From Alphaproteobacteria bacterium (GTDB taxonomy: Bacteria; Pseudomonadota; Alphaproteobacteria; Rickettsiales; JABSSG01), in NCBI GenBank assembly GCA_030426905.1, contig JAUHXQ010000005.1, positions 19,116 through 83,115 of the forward strand: a stretch of DNA of 64,000 nucleotides. The letters are read 5' to 3'. Under the pieces are notes generated by a model, which had not been told where the DNA came from, did not search any database, and saw only the letters and a list, made by a program, of their open reading frames with translations. This document shows, in pieces, positions 61,573 to 64,000 of the stretch. The position numbers and the translations under genes are program-made. The first letter of the stretch is position 1. Every line of letters starts with the position of its first letter.

Positions 61573-64000
61573 ATGAATTTACACTATATAGATATTGCCA
61601 TAGTTGTTAGTTATTTAGTTTTTTGTATAATTATTGGTTTACTCAAATATGGCAAAATCAAAAATATTCGTGATTATACTTTGGGAACTAAGAGCTTTCC
61701 TACCTCGATACTGATTGCCACTACCTTTGCGACAGCTACCAGCGCTAGACTAATTATTGGTAATATAGGAAAAGCATACGAATTGGGTTTTGTTTTTATT
61801 ATTCCGCTAGCTTTTGTGCCTATATGTTGGTTTTTGATAGCAAAAATTTTTGCACCAAATCTAAAGAAGTTTAAAAAACTTAAATTTATATCGCTAGGTG
61901 ATATAATGGAACACTGGTATGGTAAATCAGGAAGATGGACTGTTAATTTCTTATCTATAGTTATAACAACTGCAGTTATCACTACTAGCGCTATTTCTAT
62001 GGGATATCTTTTGCATTATTTTTTTGATATTCCAGAGAATACAGGAATGATTATTGGTGTTGTTGTAGTAACTCTCTATTCAGCTTTTGGGGGCATTACT
62101 GCAGTTGCTTTTACTGATGTTTTTCAATTCTTAATATTTTTCGTTGCATTACCTATAGCGTGTGCTACCGGTTACAAATCCAGTGGAGGGATTGAAAATA
62201 TCATCGCTAAACTTCCACAAACACACACTCAAATCAACGCAGATAATATCTTTCTATTTTTAAGCCTTATTTTGTTTGCGCTTGTACCTAACGTGGATAT
62301 CCCCTATATACAAAGAGCATTAATAGCAAAAAGTGAGAAACAGTTCATTACTAGTTTTAAAGCTGTAGGTTTATTAATAATCCCTATGCTATTGATTGTA
62401 GCTTTAATGGGGCTGATCACATACACAGCTGATCCTAATATCAATCCTAATACTACTTTATATCGTTTTATGGATTCTTTTCTGTCTTCGGGAGTAAAAG
62501 GACTATTAATTGCTGGTCTTTTAGCCATAATTATGTCAACGCAAGATTCTTTTCTAAATACTGCAAGTGCTCTTATATCACGAGATATTTGTAAAAAAAT
62601 ATGGCCATCATTGACCGATAAACAAGAGTTGTTGATTGCACGTATTTCCTGTGTAGCCATGGCTACATTATCTGTTTTAGCAATTTTCTTTAAAACAGGT
62701 ATCTTAGATATTATTTGGTTGTCTAATAATTTTTGGATGCCCCTAGTCACATTCCCATTAATTGCAGGTTTGCTTGGAACACGCATAAGTAATAAAAGCT
62801 TTAACATTTTAATTGTGCTATCACTGTCAACGACCATCATAACTCGCTTCTTCACTGGTACTTTTGATACACGAAGCCTTGCAGTGGGAGTGATTACTTC
62901 GATAATTGTTTTATTTGTGGGTAGTAGAAAATATAAGAAAGATAATCCTCATCTATTTACTAAAAAACCCTATAAAAAACCACTCATAGCAAGATTAATC
63001 GAAGCGGCAAAAATGAATAATTTTTCCATGAAAACGATGCCTATGGTTAGTTTTGTTTTGGCAATAAACTTTATCATTGCAGCAGTGTTTATTAGCGCAA
63101 AATCTTTCTGTTTCATAAATGCAGCTTTTATAGGAAGTAGTATAATATTTATTATGCTATTACTAAGAGATAGCTGGCATACTGAGTTAAAAAAATATAT
63201 ACCGCCTTTATGGAAAATGACTTTAATCTTTAGCCTACTTGCTATTCCGTCCTATATATTATTTGCCACTAGCTTTAACTTCTTATGGATACTCAACTTT
63301 GTGATGTCAGTGGCGCTTTTCTATGTTTTGACCAACGCAATGCAGCTTGCTCTATTGCTGCCGCTGTCGATGGTCGCTGCATATTTCACTGCTATTACAA
63401 TGCCTTATACTGGCCCTGAATTATTAACCATTAAAATGTTGCCAATCTGTTCTTGCGTCTTTTTTATCATTGCAATCATGCAAAAAATTTATACCTCGGT
63501 ATATATCAAAAAAGAAGTCATTTCTCAGTTGAAATATATGGTAGACAAAAAAACGAAAGAGCTGAACCAAGCTCTTGATACAAAAGAAAGGTTTTTGCGC
63601 AATATCAGCCATGAAATCAGAACACCGTTACACGTAATATTAGGCATGGCATCAGTTGTTAGAGATCAGTGGAAAAAAATGGCAGACGATAAAAAGCAAT
63701 CTTTGGTTGGTAAGGTGGCAGATAGTGGTGATCAATTGATGGATCTGGTATCTAATATCTTAGATGTTTCGAAGATGTCTGCTGGGAAATTCAGTGTTTA
63801 TAAGGAAAAACATGATTTTATTAAAATCACCAAAAAAACACTTGCAGAGTTTGAAAATCCTTTGCAAAATGATTTCATCACCTTAGACACCAAAACTCTA
63901 GATACAATTATCTGTGATTGCGATAAAGACCGTATTGCACAAGTGATCCGCAATCTTATTTCTAATGCGCTAAAATATGGTAATAATAAGCCTATTAATG
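61573..64000 (+). CDS. Sodium/solute symporter-histidine kinase fusion, second copy (5' part)
   Basis: The frame opens at ATG 61573 and runs past the window end (809 codons seen). Residues 1-430 are an SSS-family transporter (ISLGDIMEHWYGKSGRW, AFGGITAVAFTDVFQ), a second membrane block follows (about 490-640), then a coiled coil and the kinase: H box FLRNISHEIRTPLHVILG near residue 680 and the start of the N box NLISNALKYGNN at the end. The H box is canonical, unlike that of the copy at 53030. It is a distant paralogue of that protein; whether a receiver domain follows cannot be seen. Confidence 0.88.
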   Translation, partial: MNLHYIDIAIVVSYLVFCIIIGLLKYGKIKNIRDYTLGTKSFPTSILIATTFATATSARLIIGNIGKAYELGFVFIIPLAFVPICWFLIAKIFAPNLKKFKKLKFISLGDIMEHWYGKSGRWTVNFLSIVITTAVITTSAISMGYLLHYFFDIPENTGMIIGVVVVTLYSAFGGITAVAFTDVFQFLIFFVALPIACATGYKSSGGIENIIAKLPQTHTQINADNIFLFLSLILFALVPNVDIPYIQRALIAKSEKQFITSFKAVGLLIIPMLLIVALMGLITYTADPNINPNTTLYRFMDSFLSSGVKGLLIAGLLAIIMSTQDSFLNTASALISRDICKKIWPSLTDKQELLIARISCVAMATLSVLAIFFKTGILDIIWLSNNFWMPLVTFPLIAGLLGTRISNKSFNILIVLSLSTTIITRFFTGTFDTRSLAVGVITSIIVLFVGSRKYKKDNPHLFTKKPYKKPLIARLIEAAKMNNFSMKTMPMVSFVLAINFIIAAVFISAKSFCFINAAFIGSSIIFIMLLLRDSWHTELKKYIPPLWKMTLIFSLLAIPSYILFATSFNFLWILNFVMSVALFYVLTNAMQLALLLPLSMVAAYFTAITMPYTGPELLTIKMLPICSCVFFIIAIMQKIYTSVYIKKEVISQLKYMVDKKTKELNQALDTKERFLRNISHEIRTPLHVILGMASVVRDQWKKMADDKKQSLVGKVADSGDQLMDLVSNILDVSKMSAGKFSVYKEKHDFIKITKKTLAEFENPLQNDFITLDTKTLDTIICDCDKDRIAQVIRNLISNALKYGNNKPIN

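Overview
The window is A+T-rich and reads as accessory DNA of an intracellular alphaproteobacterium of the Rickettsiales type. The evidence is an F-like conjugation operon of the kind found in rickettsial integrative elements, many decayed transposons and gene fragments, and several large proteins with eukaryote-directed domains (OTU, Ulp1-like, deaminase-like, ankyrin/HEAT-like). No tRNA, rRNA or CRISPR array was seen. The assignment to Rickettsiales is an inference from gene content, not from a marker gene.

Layout. (1) 1-15174: a tightly packed plus-strand conjugation operon: traU (3' end), a small exported protein, trbC, traN split in two, traF, traH, traG, an opposite-strand membrane gene, small genes, a ribbon-helix-helix protein, a TraD coupling protein and a MobF-type TraI relaxase-helicase. 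(2) 15175-17340: one membrane protein gene, about 1 kb of repeat-rich non-coding DNA, an orphan gene and a short repeat array. (3) 17366-22193: a TniB/TniA/resolvase transposition set and an AAA ATPase. (4) 22454-35742: a metal/thiol-linked locus. On the minus strand a mercuric reductase with an extra C-terminal tail, an iron-oxygenase/halogenase-like protein and a 2633-residue NRPS-like protein form one operon behind a MerR-type promoter. On the plus strand lie merR, a carboxymuconolactone-decarboxylase-like gene and merT. (5) 36013-46702: an IS630 fragment, a complete Tn3-family transposon (36346-40301), a second Tn3-like element (40412-45450) with decayed transposition genes and a protease/effector-like cargo, then a resolvase-vapBC operon. 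(6) 46927-52297: an ATPase, fragments of several genes, and a beta-helix protein followed by an unusual subtilase-like protein. (7) 52395-64000: a repressor-like gene, a sodium-symporter/histidine-kinase fusion with a response regulator, a pyruvyltransferase/Ulp1-like fusion, a deaminase-like/OTU protein, and the 5' part of a second symporter-kinase fusion.

The most interesting block is region 4. The NRPS-like protein has the order hydrolase, OTU-like, adenylation domain with an inserted methyltransferase, carrier protein, thioesterase, unknown region, tail. Its ten specificity residues read D-L-Y-N-L-S-L-I-W-K, the known cysteine code of pyochelin/yersiniabactin-type modules, but it has no condensation or cyclization domain. 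Its last about 240 residues resemble the tail appended to the mercuric reductase in the same operon. A MerR protein with the mercury-binding cysteine pattern sits next to a promoter with a 20-bp spacer. Together these suggest a regulated pathway linking mercury or thiol stress to activation and methylation of cysteine. The product and the role of the OTU-like domain are unknown.
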